Assembly (NCBI GenBank): GCA_000729835.1
Contig: JFHB01000040.1
Location: 1-64,000 of the forward strand
Direction of reading: 5' to 3'
Source of the DNA: Atkinsonella hypoxylon
Taxonomy: Eukaryota; Ascomycota; Sordariomycetes; Hypocreales; Clavicipitaceae
Length of the DNA stretch: 64,000 nucleotides
Both the position numbers and the translations under genes were made by a program. Shown here piece after piece: positions 46,470 through 58,430 of the stretch (position 1 is the first letter of the stretch; each line of letters begins with the position of its first letter). The notes beneath the pieces are model-generated. The model saw only the letters and a list, made by a program, of their open reading frames with translations. It made no database searches and was not told the DNA's origin.

Positions 46470-49400
46470 TGTGGTCTACGCTGACAGTTGTATAAATAAT
46501 ATTTGCTCCGTGTTTCTTGCTCAGTCGGATAGCCTCCCCCCCCAATTTGCAAATTTTTCCTAGGACGGGTTTGTTCGGCTAGGGTGAATACCGCGCGAGG
46601 CTGGCTGAGGGCGGGAAGAGCTGAACGAATAGGCTTTGAAAGGCCCAGTTACGAAGCAGGCTCTATCATCGATGAGTGGGATTGCCCACCAGGGGATGTA
46701 AGCGTGAGTCGTGTGTTTGCAGAAGTCGAAGGTCAACTTATGGCTCGAGTGGAGGATGAGGCTTTGTGGGTGGCGATAGTACAACAATATCTGTTTGGCT
46801 CGATGTTTGGGCCAAGGCTGAGGTAGTACAATGGGCCAGCTGGGAAACCATCTACGTGGAAAGGCTCGAAGGAAGGAGCAACAGAGCAAAAGAATAAACC
46901 GATAGAACTATGAACAAGAGAATGGACAGAACGACGTACAGGGTGGGGGGAGGGGAGATTTCGAAATATAGTTAGCGATTCCAGAGAAAGGCGCAACAAT
47001 TCCCAGCAGGCGAAGGGGCAGGTAGATGTATTAAGTGAACGGACGATAAGTTTCCCGAAGCGCTCGCCGCCGTCACGGGCTCTGGACAGTTTTGTTCGTC
47101 CTAGATAGACTGGAGTGGAGGCTTACCTTAAGGGCCCAGCCTGGGTGACAAGGAAATGGGGAGTGCCAAAAACACAGAGGCGTGGATGCAGTGAAAGGCG
47201 TGGAAGGCGTGGAAGGCGTGAAAGGCTGGGCAGCGGCCCAGGTTGACCAAGGTACCCAGGGCACGTACAATTAGGTAGGTACACAGGCAATATTGCATCT
47301 CCACGCCCCCTTCTCGGCGCCGAGCAATCCTGGCACCGCTCGCACCGCGCAGCACAGTCCATCCTGCCAGCAAGCAGTGTCCATCAGTCGTCCATGTTTA
47401 GTGTTTAGCCATCACCTCGTCCCAGGGAATGTAAACCTGCCGGCCAGTCTCATACGACCAACCTGCCAACGGTCAACAACCAGGGTCCGGAGCCTGCGCG
47501 GGGGTTCCTAGTACCTAGACCCAAGCACCAGGTTGGCTGACCGGCTCCCTCCACCACCACCACCACCACCATGGTCGTTTCGTCTGTAAAGACCAGCATG
47601 GCGCAACGGCTCCCCTTCAGTTTTATTAAGACGACACTTCGACAAGCCATTGACTGCCTATAGCCTGATATTTGCCGGCCTCTTCGAGCATGATTCGGAT
47701 CTTGTGAGACGATTATTGACCGGCATGCATGGGATGGATATTCATCGTGGCTAGGCCGTTTTCATTCCCAAGACACCCAGCCAGCAGCTACGCAATCCGG
47801 CTTCTGTCCACTTTCGATGATACGAGTGTGGCAAACGTTCTTTGTTGTGCGATGGCTCTACGTAATATGGCCGAGCGTGTTGCATGGCGGACGGAGCTTA
47901 ATCAGACGAACAGTCAAGAAATTCCTCCACAAAACTCCTGATACAATACATGGACGGAAGTATTACGTACATGTCAGGGCATCTGTCACAATGTTGCTGC
48001 TTCGCCCAGTTGCTGGAAGCTGCCTGCCACGTTGAGGGATAGCTGTTTTATACTCGGTCTATTTCACAGCTTTCGGTGGAGCAGCTGACTGTTCAGCCTC
48101 CTGACAAATCAAAACCAGAAGGATAGGCCGAACGAACTGCTAAACCAAGCCTGCAACACGATTGCATGCGGAGGCTCTAGCTAGGGCTGAGTATTGTTAG
48201 TCGGGCTAGAGCTTGCTAGAGCTTGTGCTCACACCATTGCTGGCTCGACATCAACCAGCCCCCTCCCTCACCTCCACTCTCCAAAATGGATCAATTGATA
48301 TGAAAGATCGTTCTCCTGCCCTGTCCTAACTACAAAATCTTAAGCGGTGATGGTGGATTAGTTACTCCGTACACAGACATAGACTAATATATCCTTGGTG
48401 TCCAAAAATAGGTCATTTCAGCGAAAAGCACCCGGTGCCGAGGCTGGAAGGTCTAGCTGCGTCAGAATTCCGCTTTTATTTTGTACACATTAACCGGGGC
48501 GTCTAAGAGACGCTCGACCAACGAACAACTTCGGAATTGGATCCGGTAACTACTTGAGCTGCCGGGCCTAATTCACTTGTGGCTCTGGTGGCAAGATAGG
48601 GCGGGGCTTGTGGCTGAACTCCGGGAAGTTAATCAACAACACTTGAAGGCCCTGAATGTCTGATCGTACGGAGCTTTGTGGTTCCTCATCAGCCAGCCCC
48701 CCCAATTCCCCCAATATGATACCAGATCGTCTAGCAGTGTCAGTAGTTTTGCAGTATTTAGCGATTTGGACGAGGTGAACTTGGAGTAGCAGGGCATTTA
48801 CTTGGCACACAACACCAGCAACAGCATCAGCAACAGCATCAGCAACAGCCAGGAATCATCTTGTAGGCCGAGTTTTCCGGCATCTTTCAGAATCTGGTTT
48901 AGTTCCCCCATCAGCTTCACTACCATCTCAAGCGAAGTATCCAAGACCCTGTCTGCCACGTCGCATAAATCAGGAGACGGGCATTCCTTGTGGTCTGCCT
49001 ACTGTCGCTCAACCTCTCCGTCACATGTGGGCTGTGCGGGGATGGCGAGATGGGTTGGGTCATTTGAGCGTGTCACCATCCGGCACGAGACCAGGGATCT
49101 CTATCCGATGAGTTTGCATTTACCCTAGCAATAGGTCGCATGCCCGACAGCAGATAGGACACCAGGCTTGTCTTGGCTAGTCTCCCCGTCCATTGTTACT
49201 CTCCACGCTAATACTATTTCTGCCGTTAGTTACTGTGCTGCATGCAATCGTCGCTTTACAGATTATCTCAAAACTTTGCAATGCTCCAGGTTATCATACA
49301 AAAAGAATATAGACTTGAAGTCCCTCTAAGCCACAATGTATTATCTGCTTTTACTGCAGCTTAATTGCCTGCAAAGTTGGTGGTAGTTCAGGGTATCGTG

Positions 49401-49893
49401 ATAAGCGTCGATCTTGCCGTGTAATGTATTTTTGTAAGATCATACGGGGCTCATAATGTACACGGCGGCGAACCTGCATCTCTCTCTTTCGACTCTTGCG
49501 ATGCAGCTACCAAGTGGCTGCCACAGACCCTGAAGTGTCGAGGCAGAAAGGAGGAAAAGGCTAAAAAGAGGTAGGACTTGAGGCTTCATTGGTTTCCGCA
49601 TGGCAGCCGAGGAAGAACGGAGAAGGGATCAGCTTGCTCCGTAGCACCAGCCATTAATAAACGATATCGACATGGTGGCCTGCCTCATTCGACAGCCTTA
49701 TGGGAAATACCCATGCGAGTGGCCACGGTGGGACGTTCATCCCAACACGTTGGAGTTGCTAGTTATTTCAAAACCACCATTCTTGAACTGCCCCACCACG
49801 GCTTTGACCTTGAAGCTCGACCACACACTCTTTAGCATTCGGCGAAAAAGAGAAAAGGGGGGGAAAAAGGGGAAAAGGAAAGGAAAGGAAAGG

Positions 49894-49912
49894 AAAAAAA
49901 AAAAAAAAAAAA
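49894..49912. repeat. A19 homopolymer
   Basis: A run of 19 A preceded by a GGAAA-type purine tract from about 49848. Confidence 0.95.
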
Positions 49913-52900
49913 GACGGTCCAATGAGATAGTCCACAGCGTTCCCGGCTTGTCTTGATAAAGTGGAATCAAGTTTGTTCGGGCTCAGCACGCGCTGGGTCC
50001 CATGAGCTGAAAGACGATAGGCCGTCATCCATCGGGCAATCAGATGCCATCCCTGACTTCCAGTAGCGCCTGCTGCCGGGTCATCCAAATTCATGATACC
50101 TCGTACCTGTTCACATCTCATCTCTGACCCGCAGAGTACTTCAGCCCTATAGGCCGTCCATCCGTCTTGTCTGATGTTGCCAGCGCGCACCCCACTGTCC
50201 GAATTGGGGCGGAGACTCCCCGTCCGTTATCGGTGCATCATCATGATACACGAGCTTGCTTGGCCAATATCCTTGTCATTACCATGCCTGATTGCTCCTG
50301 ATATCCTACACACAGATGTACAAACGGAGTAAGAGCCGGGTCTGGTGGATTTCCAGCATTCAGTTCGCCGACGTCGCTTCACTTGAGCAGGTAGGGAGGC
50401 TACCATGCGCCTTCCCAAGCAGAGTTGGGCGCACCTGGCCAGCAGGCGCAGCTAGCTGTCCATTACTTCCATTACTCCGTATCAGCCATCCGCTTAGTGG
50501 GGCTGTCCCTCTTCAGGCCTACTTAGTGACATTTCAGGATATGTATTTGTCCTCTGACTTCGGCTCTTAGTCAAAATATTGGAGATTTACAGTGTCTCGA
50601 GCTAATTTTTGACTATAGAATTCGCTTGGAGTCTCGGTTTCGATCGCTCATAACCACGATGGAAAGCTTGACAACGCGGCGCTCGGTGACGTTCCAAAAA
50701 CAGCTCTTACGATTTTTGAGCACGCCTGCCCGCAGAAAACTATTCTTCTCGATTGGACTGGAATGTGAGTGATATTAGAGGTCAGGCTACTGGCTTTGCC
50801 TACTGTGGCTGTTTCGTCATGCTACGACTCGCAAGGAGACTCATACTCAAGATTTGGCGAAATGGTGTCGTGGCTAAATCTTCCACGTTCTATGAGTATC
50901 AACGGGTAGGGTAACGAATTAAGTATCTGCAACTTCACTTCGCTTTTCAATTGAGTCCCTGTCCTCTGACTCGATACAGCGCCTGTTGACGCTGTCGCCT
51001 CCCGCGGCAGAGGAAGCTCACTATGATGCCCAAAGATTGACATACCATGGAATGGGCTAGATATCATTAAATAGAGCTTTAAAGCTTTGCAGACAAGTAT
51101 GCGGGCGGCGGAGCAAACCCAGGGCAGGCCAAGACGTACAGGAGACCCACTGTAATCGGAGCACGGATGGTTTGTGCACACGGTGTGGTGAGCTGAACAA
51201 TATCATTACCACAGCCTGTCACACGCAATTTGAGATTGAGGCCAGCTATTTAGCTCCAAAGCGCAATCTCTGGCGTTCCTCCGACCGTGTGCACATTATG
51301 GGCCTAAAGTGTACGCAATTACACCGGCCTAACTAGTTATTCCGGCCATTTGCCGCCGCTGTAGACGGCGGCCATGTGGCTACAACAATAGTATCCCTAA
51401 TTTCCAGCATTGAAGCTACAGTTTACCCCCCTGTAGCATTTCTTGACCCTGTTGAGGTTGCCGTGTAGCCTCCTGCTAATCATCTGTAATTGCGCCAAGG
51501 ATGCTTTGTGAAGCTCTCTGCTATTTTAATGTGCCTCACAGATGGAGCTATGGCACGGGAGATGTGGTCGTAGTCAAGTTGAGTTTAGCGTCATTTCGTG
51601 CAGCCAACCAAGAAAGTGGATCCGCGTGCAGCCGCGCTCAGCCACGTGCAACCAATCACAGGCATGCATCTCGCACACACTATTCCAACATTTTGGAAAC
51701 CAGAATTAATTGCAAATTTTCTACCTTAGAAAAGATACACTACTGCCTTCATTCACTGTAATTATCGACACACTAAGACGTTGTAGATGATGGAAAATCT
51801 AAGATATAGAAGATTAATCAGAAGAGCAGCCTTACGCCACAGAACCCACAGCAGCCCCACCTCAAGTCAACTTTGTACCTCAGGTTGGGTTGAGCTGTAC
51901 TCCGTAGATTCCTCGTAATGCGACGTAATCCCTCTTGAAGCACAGGGTCAGACCGCTTATTTGTTTTAAGTCCAGGGACGGGTGCGCGAAACGGGGTAAA
52001 CCCAGCGCGAGCCAGTCCCTCATAGGCTTAACCTGTAAATTTGCTAGATATAAACTAAAAGAACGAAATAGCCAATAACATACTTAGAGTCGCATAACAG
52101 CTTGAATCTATGTCAGGGGTGGCGCAACTAGGCCTTGGGTGTTGAAGTGATAGAAGGCGATGAAATATGATAGATGTTGAGCGACATTGATGTCGCGACA
52201 TCTTTTATATGGCTCAAGTCATTGCAAATGTCTCAGAGGAAGATTTCTACGTTGGCCGAACCTCCCGCCCCCCCTGCAAAGTAAGTACCAGACATTTTAG
52301 TCAAATAACAGCCCTGGTGGATATGGCGTGGGATTCCGATGAAAAAAAATCCTGGCATTTGACCTTATCCGTACCAAGCCCTAAATTAGTGGAGAGGCCA
52401 GTGGCGTCAGCGGCTCAAGTTGCCGTCTGAGGGAACGGTGTCAGATAATCCCCATCTTAAAGCCATATGACATTTACGGAGATTGAACAGTGGACCGGGT
52501 TACTCTCTATTGCCGATTGTATTGCCGATAGGTTTCGCTTTCGTCTTTTTTTTTTTTTTTTCTGCCTCATGCTCTTCTGAACTACGTCTCTTTGGTGCCC
52601 TTACAAGCCTGCATACGATTTTGACGTCGGCTCAATCCAGCACAGCGCGTATAAAGACACTTCTTGCATCCCTATTCATAATATATATAATACAAGTCTG
52701 GTGCTATAAAGTAATTCCAAGCCACCGTCTCAGAACCTCACCAGGACCCTTGCGGATACCAAAGCTTGAAAAGGTCACTCAAGGTCGCCCATGCGAGCCA
52801 GTGAAGAAAGATGGGTCGGTATGAAAGTGTCGTCTTATCCGCGCCAACGAGATACCATCTCTGGCGATTGACAATACCGCCAGCCGTCACGTCCCTCTAT

Positions 52901-53181
52901 GTATTGTACAAGAATCGCTCGCACGCGTTGTGGCTGTTGGTGATCCCGGTTCAGGAACAGCCACCGGCGTATTTTGCAACACTGCCACGCTTGGTTTCAT
53001 TCGAAACGCCCACATGCAGGAGCTTACGAATACCAATTGCCGCGCCGAAGCTGCCGCGAAGTCATTCAGTAAATAAATATCTGGGCGAAGAGATGAAAAT
53101 GCAAATAACAGTCCAAGCACATAGTGCCTAAGTTATCCGTATGTACTAATGTTGCGACGAGACTCGACGTGTGAACATGCC

Positions 53182-53200
53182 AAAAAAAAAAAAAAAAAAA
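53182..53200. repeat. A19 homopolymer
   Basis: An uninterrupted run of 19 A followed by CCCC. Confidence 0.95.
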
Positions 53201-53680
53201 CCCCAAATCATAACTATCCAGCATGTCGGGTTTTTTGACGCAAAAAAGAGTCGCGTACTCTGTCCTAGTGTCACGCCCTCTCCCCTTCCCCCGCCTTGGT
53301 TTTTGAGCAGTCAAAGAGAAGATCACGAAGCGGAACTGCCGGCAGCTGGTAGGCTAGAGAAAGGTAGGCTCTCAGGGCTGATGTGCAGTGGGGACACTCT
53401 ACTTTACACATCTACATTACAGGGGGGGCAGGGACCAATCAAATATCAATTTTTAACTCTACGAACCTCGGCTGAGGTACCTGAGAGATCATATTAGAGT
53501 TGCGCAACGGCAAAGTCATAGAGCAAACTTACTAGGGAGCCTTGCCAACATACGGAAAGCTGTGCCAAAAGTAGTGTCCTTGCCGAGACAGCTTATTAGA
53601 CGGATATCCCTGTCGATTCGTTGAGGGATGCACATATTTGTGGTATATGCTAGTCACTATACAATTAGAGCCTAGGTCTA

Positions 53681-53800
53681 TGAGCCGCTATGAGCTTCTA
53701 TGAGCCTCTATGAGCTTCTATGAGCCTCTATGAGCTTCTATGAGCCTCTATGAGCCGCTATGAGCCTCTATGAGCCACTATGAGCCACTATGAGCCACTA
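53681..53800. repeat. twelve in-register 10-mers TGAGCNNCTA
   Basis: Exactly 120 bp made of twelve contiguous 10-bp units TGAGC-xx-CTA. The variable dinucleotides in order are CG, TT, CT, TT, CT, TT, CT, CG, CT, CA, CA, CA. No unit has gained or lost a base. The array is non-coding as far as I can see. Confidence 0.95.
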
Positions 53801-54174
53801 AAGGGAATTGTTATAGCTATTACCTGACCTATAATCTCAGTCACCTAATGAGAGTATAGCAAAGTTGAGTACCTTGATAAGCGCGCCTAGCATGTCCTGT
53901 TAAAGAATCTTTGTACATAAAACAAGGGTTGGCGTTTACGTACATGCGGCTGTGCGTACGTGTCTGGAGTAGGTACTCACTTACAGTGAGGCTACACTGA
54001 ATTAATCAGTCACAAACAGACGCTTTCAAATCAGTACATCAATTGACACACGGGCGGGTCGTTGAATGAAGACATCATCCAGGACGGGCCTCCCTGCTGG
54101 TGCAGCTTGGCCTTCCGAAGCATTAGCGGCGACCATGTCAGTGCCACATTCGCCTGATGTCCCATGATTAGTCT

Positions 54175-54198
54175 CACCCTCACCCTCACCCTCACCCT
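54175..54198. repeat. (CACCCT)4 hexamer
   Basis: Four perfect copies of CACCCT. The complement AGGGTG resembles but does not match the telomere unit, so I read it as a simple repeat. Confidence 0.9.
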
Positions 54199-54364
54199 CA
54201 GACGGCAGGTCGCTGTTCTTGATCAGTCTCTGCACTCAAACGGCCGCTTGATATTTGATCAGCATGCGAGGCAGAAATTATGCTCAGTGCATTAAATACG
54301 AGTAGCCCGGGCAGGCGACGCGCAAGACGGAAGTCGGCTTTTGACTTGGTACGGTGGTAAGACG

Positions 54365-54709
54365 CTACGATCCGCGGAGTTGGCCGTGCCCTATAACACA
54401 AAGGCGTAGGTGTCTACATTCGACGAGGCGAGGCATTCCATCGGCAATTGAGGACAATACGGAATAGTGTGGAGAGAATTTCCGACTGTTGCGTGCCGTG
54501 TTTGAAGCCCAGCAAGGCTGCATCAATAGCCAACAGTTTCCCCGCCTTGCTGCTACAAGGCTAGCAAAACGCACGTTGGTAACACATTTCTGACAGGTCA
54601 CATCCCACACTTCTTCCGACCTTGGCGAATTGTCTTCTTCCAGGTGGTGGTTTTCTGGCCAGACGGCCAACCGCCCGGGATACAATTTCACATTTCTCAC
54701 ACACCCCAT
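54365..54709 (-). CDS. possible small protein with duplicated CxxC motif
   Basis: A single open frame of 114 codons from ATG 54709. The same frame stays open for about another 20 codons upstream without a Met. Its N-terminal half contains two similar segments, CMGCVRNVKL and CQKCVTNVRF, about 40 residues apart, each C-x2-C-V-x-N-V-(K/R)-(L/F). Together they could form one four-cysteine metal site. The upstream extension places the first Cys just before the chosen Met, so a 5' exon may be missing. I recognise no family. The frame lies in the gene-poor arm and could be a chance frame or a fragment. Confidence 0.25.
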   Translation of the reverse strand: MGCVRNVKLYPGRLAVWPENHHLEEDNSPRSEEVWDVTCQKCVTNVRFASLVAARRGNCWLLMQPCWASNTARNSRKFSPHYSVLSSIADGMPRLVECRHLRLCVIGHGQLRGS

Positions 54710-55165
54710 ACAACTAAATTCCAGACTCTCCTCTCCACCAGGATAAAGCGGAAGGTGCACCAAGCGATTCCAACTTGACTACGGATTAGGAGAGGCGCCC
54801 ATATCCAAAAGTATTGCTCTTGCTGTCCGGGCGAATATCGCCTGCTCCACCTTTATTTTAGGTCAACCACCCTAGGCTGTTCCGCGATACACGCCCTTTT
54901 TTGAACTGCACGCCAAATTTTACATATCAATTGATAAGCATATAGAACCAAAGGAGGTTTGCTAACAGCTTTCATCAAGGCTTACTCTAGAGATTTAGAA
55001 TAATTAGTTGGACTAGTTCACTGTACACGTGAGAAACATTAGTAAGAATTCCATTTTTGTAGGTGAATCGACTTAATTGTAGGCTACAGCATCCTTGCAT
55101 ATATAACTGAATCAATTTTGGTCACAATTTTAGCGCCTCTAGTCTAGGGCGTGCCACGTAAGTTT

Positions 55166-55187
55166 GCGGGGAGGGGAGGGGAGGGGG
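55166..55187 (+). other. G-quadruplex-type run
   Basis: Four runs of four or more G separated by single A, on the plus strand. It fits the pattern G3+N1-7 four times with one-base loops, the most stable kind of intramolecular quadruplex. No gene starts or ends nearby that I can support. Confidence 0.7.
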
Positions 55188-57489
55188 ACATTCGCCCGGA
55201 TAAATAGCAATATCCCCATATTCAACGCAGGGAACACTCATGCGCGCGCGTTCAGGGGGTTGTCTCTCAATATATTACCGTTTTCTGGTCCTTTGAAAGG
55301 ATCGACAAAAGCTAACGGTGACTGCTGCAGAGTTTCACGATGTCCCCTCTCGTCAATGATAATTGTATGTGTAGTGACGCGTCAGTTGACTTCCTTATCC
55401 GGGAGCCTTCCAGAATATGTGTGGAATGAATGGGTGGACCCTATGATGCGGGCCAGGCAAGCTCTTGCCCTAGAAGTGGGTGTCATAAGAAGGTACGTTG
55501 AGTGTCGAGAGGTTGCTTGGGCGCTGCGTACGGTTTACTTTCACACACACACACACAACCACAACCACCCCCCTCCCCTCCCCCCCCAAAAACAAAAAAA
55601 ACAACAACAACGGGAACAGCCCTGCATGTAAGGAGTATAGTACATAGGGCACTTGTCGAGCATCTGCGCGCACCTGGGCACCTGGCGCCGCATGCACCAG
55701 ACGGGGTAGCAGTTGGCCGCTCATGCACTACGTACTCCGTATTACTACCGCCCCCTCTTTCCTGGTCTCTTTCGGCCGTGAACTCGAGCGTCCAAGTCCG
55801 ATTCTCACCAAATGCTGATACAACACCCGATGATGACTATGGCCGGTGCTAATGGCAGCAGTGGGAGGGATTGTTTCTATGAACCTACATACATGTGTGG
55901 ATTTGATACCCGCGAAAACACGAAACTTGCTGTCGAGGATCATCAATACACTGCACGATCTGCGGGGCATGCATGTCCTTCACAGGTGGCCCCCTCTAGG
56001 ATTCTCCGGTTCCTTTCAAAGGCATCATTTGCATCTCCCTAACCTAACCGGCGTCTTTCCCACTTTACAGTAATTAATTAATCTCTGGGACACACGGACT
56101 CTCAGGGCCTGGCCGAGCAAGGGCCTCTTGTGTTGCGTTGGCCCTCTCTCTGTTCCTCCTCCACTCCTTAGCTCCTCAGACGCACATGTCTTCGCAAGCC
56201 ATGAACGACACGCTGTTCCTCGCTAGCGGAACAAGCTGGTTGGGGATGGCGTCGCAGGTTTTTAATACCTGCTCGGTCGGCCGTGACGCCTGATGCAGCC
56301 CTGCGAGGGAGAGACACCACCACGGTTATGACGGATAATTACTGTGCGGATGTCGTGGGCACACACGGTAGCAAGGACAGGCCTGACTATTTGTCGGACC
56401 ATTCACGAAATTAGACACGTCCGCCGAATTCAACGGGACCAGCCACCCGATCGCTCATAACCAAGATTTGCATCTTGCTTTGCGCTTGCAGGCAGGTTAT
56501 TAGCAGGTAGCAGGTCATAGGCCGCAGGTCGCAGGTCGGACAGGGACATGCTCGTCGCCAATTGGCAGTTTCTGGTTCCATACTGCAGCCCCGATGTTAC
56601 AGGCTTCCTAGGGTTCGAAGAAGCTCTTGCAAGAGACTATTAATAGGTATATTGAACTAATGCCTTGGAGGCTCAAGCACGTAGTTGGGCCAGAAAGGGT
56701 TTATACAGTGCCCTAAAATCTTCAATTTCCTAGCTAGCGATGTGATTCTTATGGCATGAGGCTTCATTCACGACATTTGGGACCTATTCAATTTCGAGTT
56801 TCAAATTGAGAGGGTGGAACGAGAGGTTGTGTTTTTTCTTTTCTGTCTCTTCACCCCGCGTGGTTTCGGTCGTGTGTTATGTACGATACCCATGTGCATT
56901 CCAGACTAGTTAGTTAGCTAGTCGAGAAAGCGTTGGTTCGCGTAATGCCCGAGCTGTCTCTCTGTTGGTTTTCACCATCTCTTCTTGTTTCTTTTTCTTT
57001 TCTTTGTTACTAACCAAAAACCAATTCTCTAATGACGTCCTTTCTTCATATCAGGGTATACTGTGAGGCCGATAGTTATCCACCACCCATAATCAACATT
57101 CGGCTAAATGCAGAATGCAGTCCTTGTGCGCGCTGAAGAGCTGACTGGGCATACATAATACATACCCGAGCCTTCTCCTGCATTGTCGGGGACGTCCGAG
57201 GCAGTGCTGCAGCAGCCGTCACAGCATGCAAAGTCGCAATCGTCCGACTGATGCGAGGCCAGGCTGGGAGCATGATGATTACGAGACTACGGAGTAGCAG
57301 CGATCTAACTAACTATCGGGGCGTCGGGCAGCATCCGGAATAGGTCGTCAAAACTGACTGGGGCGGCCCCCCCCCTTTAGCCGTTGTTGGGCAGCTGGGG
57401 CTGGCCAAAACAAGATGCAGCACTAACTAACTATATCATGAATGAAATTACAGTTTCCATGTTGCTGACCCCTGGTGAGGTACGCGAGT

Positions 57490-57490
<1 letters not shown>

Positions 57491-57520
<30 letters not shown>
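57491..57520. repeat. A30 homopolymer
   Basis: The longest homopolymer of the window, 30 uninterrupted A. Confidence 0.95.
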
Positions 57521-57522
<2 letters not shown>

Positions 57523-58258
57523 TTCATATTCTCGTATGCCTCCCTCATCACAAGCCTGCTAGCCATACACGTTGCTTTCCGCCCTATATACATGTATGCA
57601 CGGCGTTTTGTGGTGTGGGAGGGGAGGCAATGTTGCATAATGCTACAGCAACCTGCGATACGGAGTACAACGAACGGCAATGAGCTGACAATGCAACTTG
57701 GGCCGTCTCTGTGCAGTCGACGGATGGCAAGGGCTATGCTATGACTGGCTCCATACGTCCTCATCATGTCTTCCGTAGGCGCTTGAATAAAGTCAACGGT
57801 GCGGATCGCGGAGCCCAAGGAATATACATACGCATGCATGTATAGGTCATACTCAGGTTGGCTGCGAAATATATATCGCACATATCTACATGGGTTTATA
57901 TGTACATAACATAATACATACCTACCTAAGGCAGGCAGGTAACTATTGCCTTGCCTGTTGCCCTCCAATAACTACCGTGGCTTTCACACCTGTAGCAATC
58001 GGCAAACGCACGACAGCCTGGCAGGGCTGGGATGTGGTTGAGCCCCGGCGCTCTTACTTGACCGTCACTTTTGGGTTCTTTCCGTGTCTAGGTAGTTTAT
58101 AGTTATGGGTGTGTACTCCAGTCCAGCATAGGCAAGATTTGTTGTGTATGTATGGTCCATCTGCAACTTGATACGTGCCTGTCCTCTCTCTTTTCTCCTT
58201 GCATGTTCTGATCGAGGGCCATTGGGTTCAAAGAAGAGAAACCAAAAATGAAGAATAG

Positions 58259-58330
58259 ACACACACTCGCGCGCGTACTCACACATAAACACACACACAC
58301 ACGCACGCACACACGCACATGCACACGCAC

Positions 58331-58361
<31 letters not shown>

Positions 58362-58430
58362 GACCACATACACACACCACACCACACCACACCACACATA
58401 TATATACATACATACATACACACAAACACA
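58259..58430. repeat. compound CA-rich microsatellite
   Basis: About 170 bp of nearly continuous alternating purine/pyrimidine: (CA)n, GCGCGC, (CACG/CACATG), five CATACA-type hexamers, ACCAC pentamers, then (CATA)n. Open frames in several phases cross it because the repeat has no stops. Confidence 0.9.

Larger units (their letters stand above)
46470..53680. other. gene-poor arm, left part
   Basis: No gene can be supported over 7.2 kb. The region holds dispersed TACTCCGTA 9-mers (48363, 50473, 51898), a short AGCAACAGCATC repeat near 48818-48848, A/T homopolymers (A19 at 49894, T16 at 52546, A19 at 53182), and mixed short open frames on both strands. Frames crossing homopolymers (for example 52483-52824) are artefacts of Phe or Lys runs. 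The first 100-400 bp are probably the C2H2 gene promoter. Confidence 0.5.

Noticed and set aside
52483..52824. Hydrophobic frame resembling a membrane protein
   Set aside because: Its Phe run is the T16 homopolymer, and the remainder lacks motifs.
54175..54198. Possible interstitial telomere repeat
   Set aside because: The unit CACCCT/AGGGTG is not TTAGGG, and only four copies are present. The ATTACC array at 3286 was rejected for the same reason.
55164..55631. 155-codon plus-strand frame
   Set aside because: It crosses a G-run and a CA/C-rich tract and has low-complexity ends and no motif.
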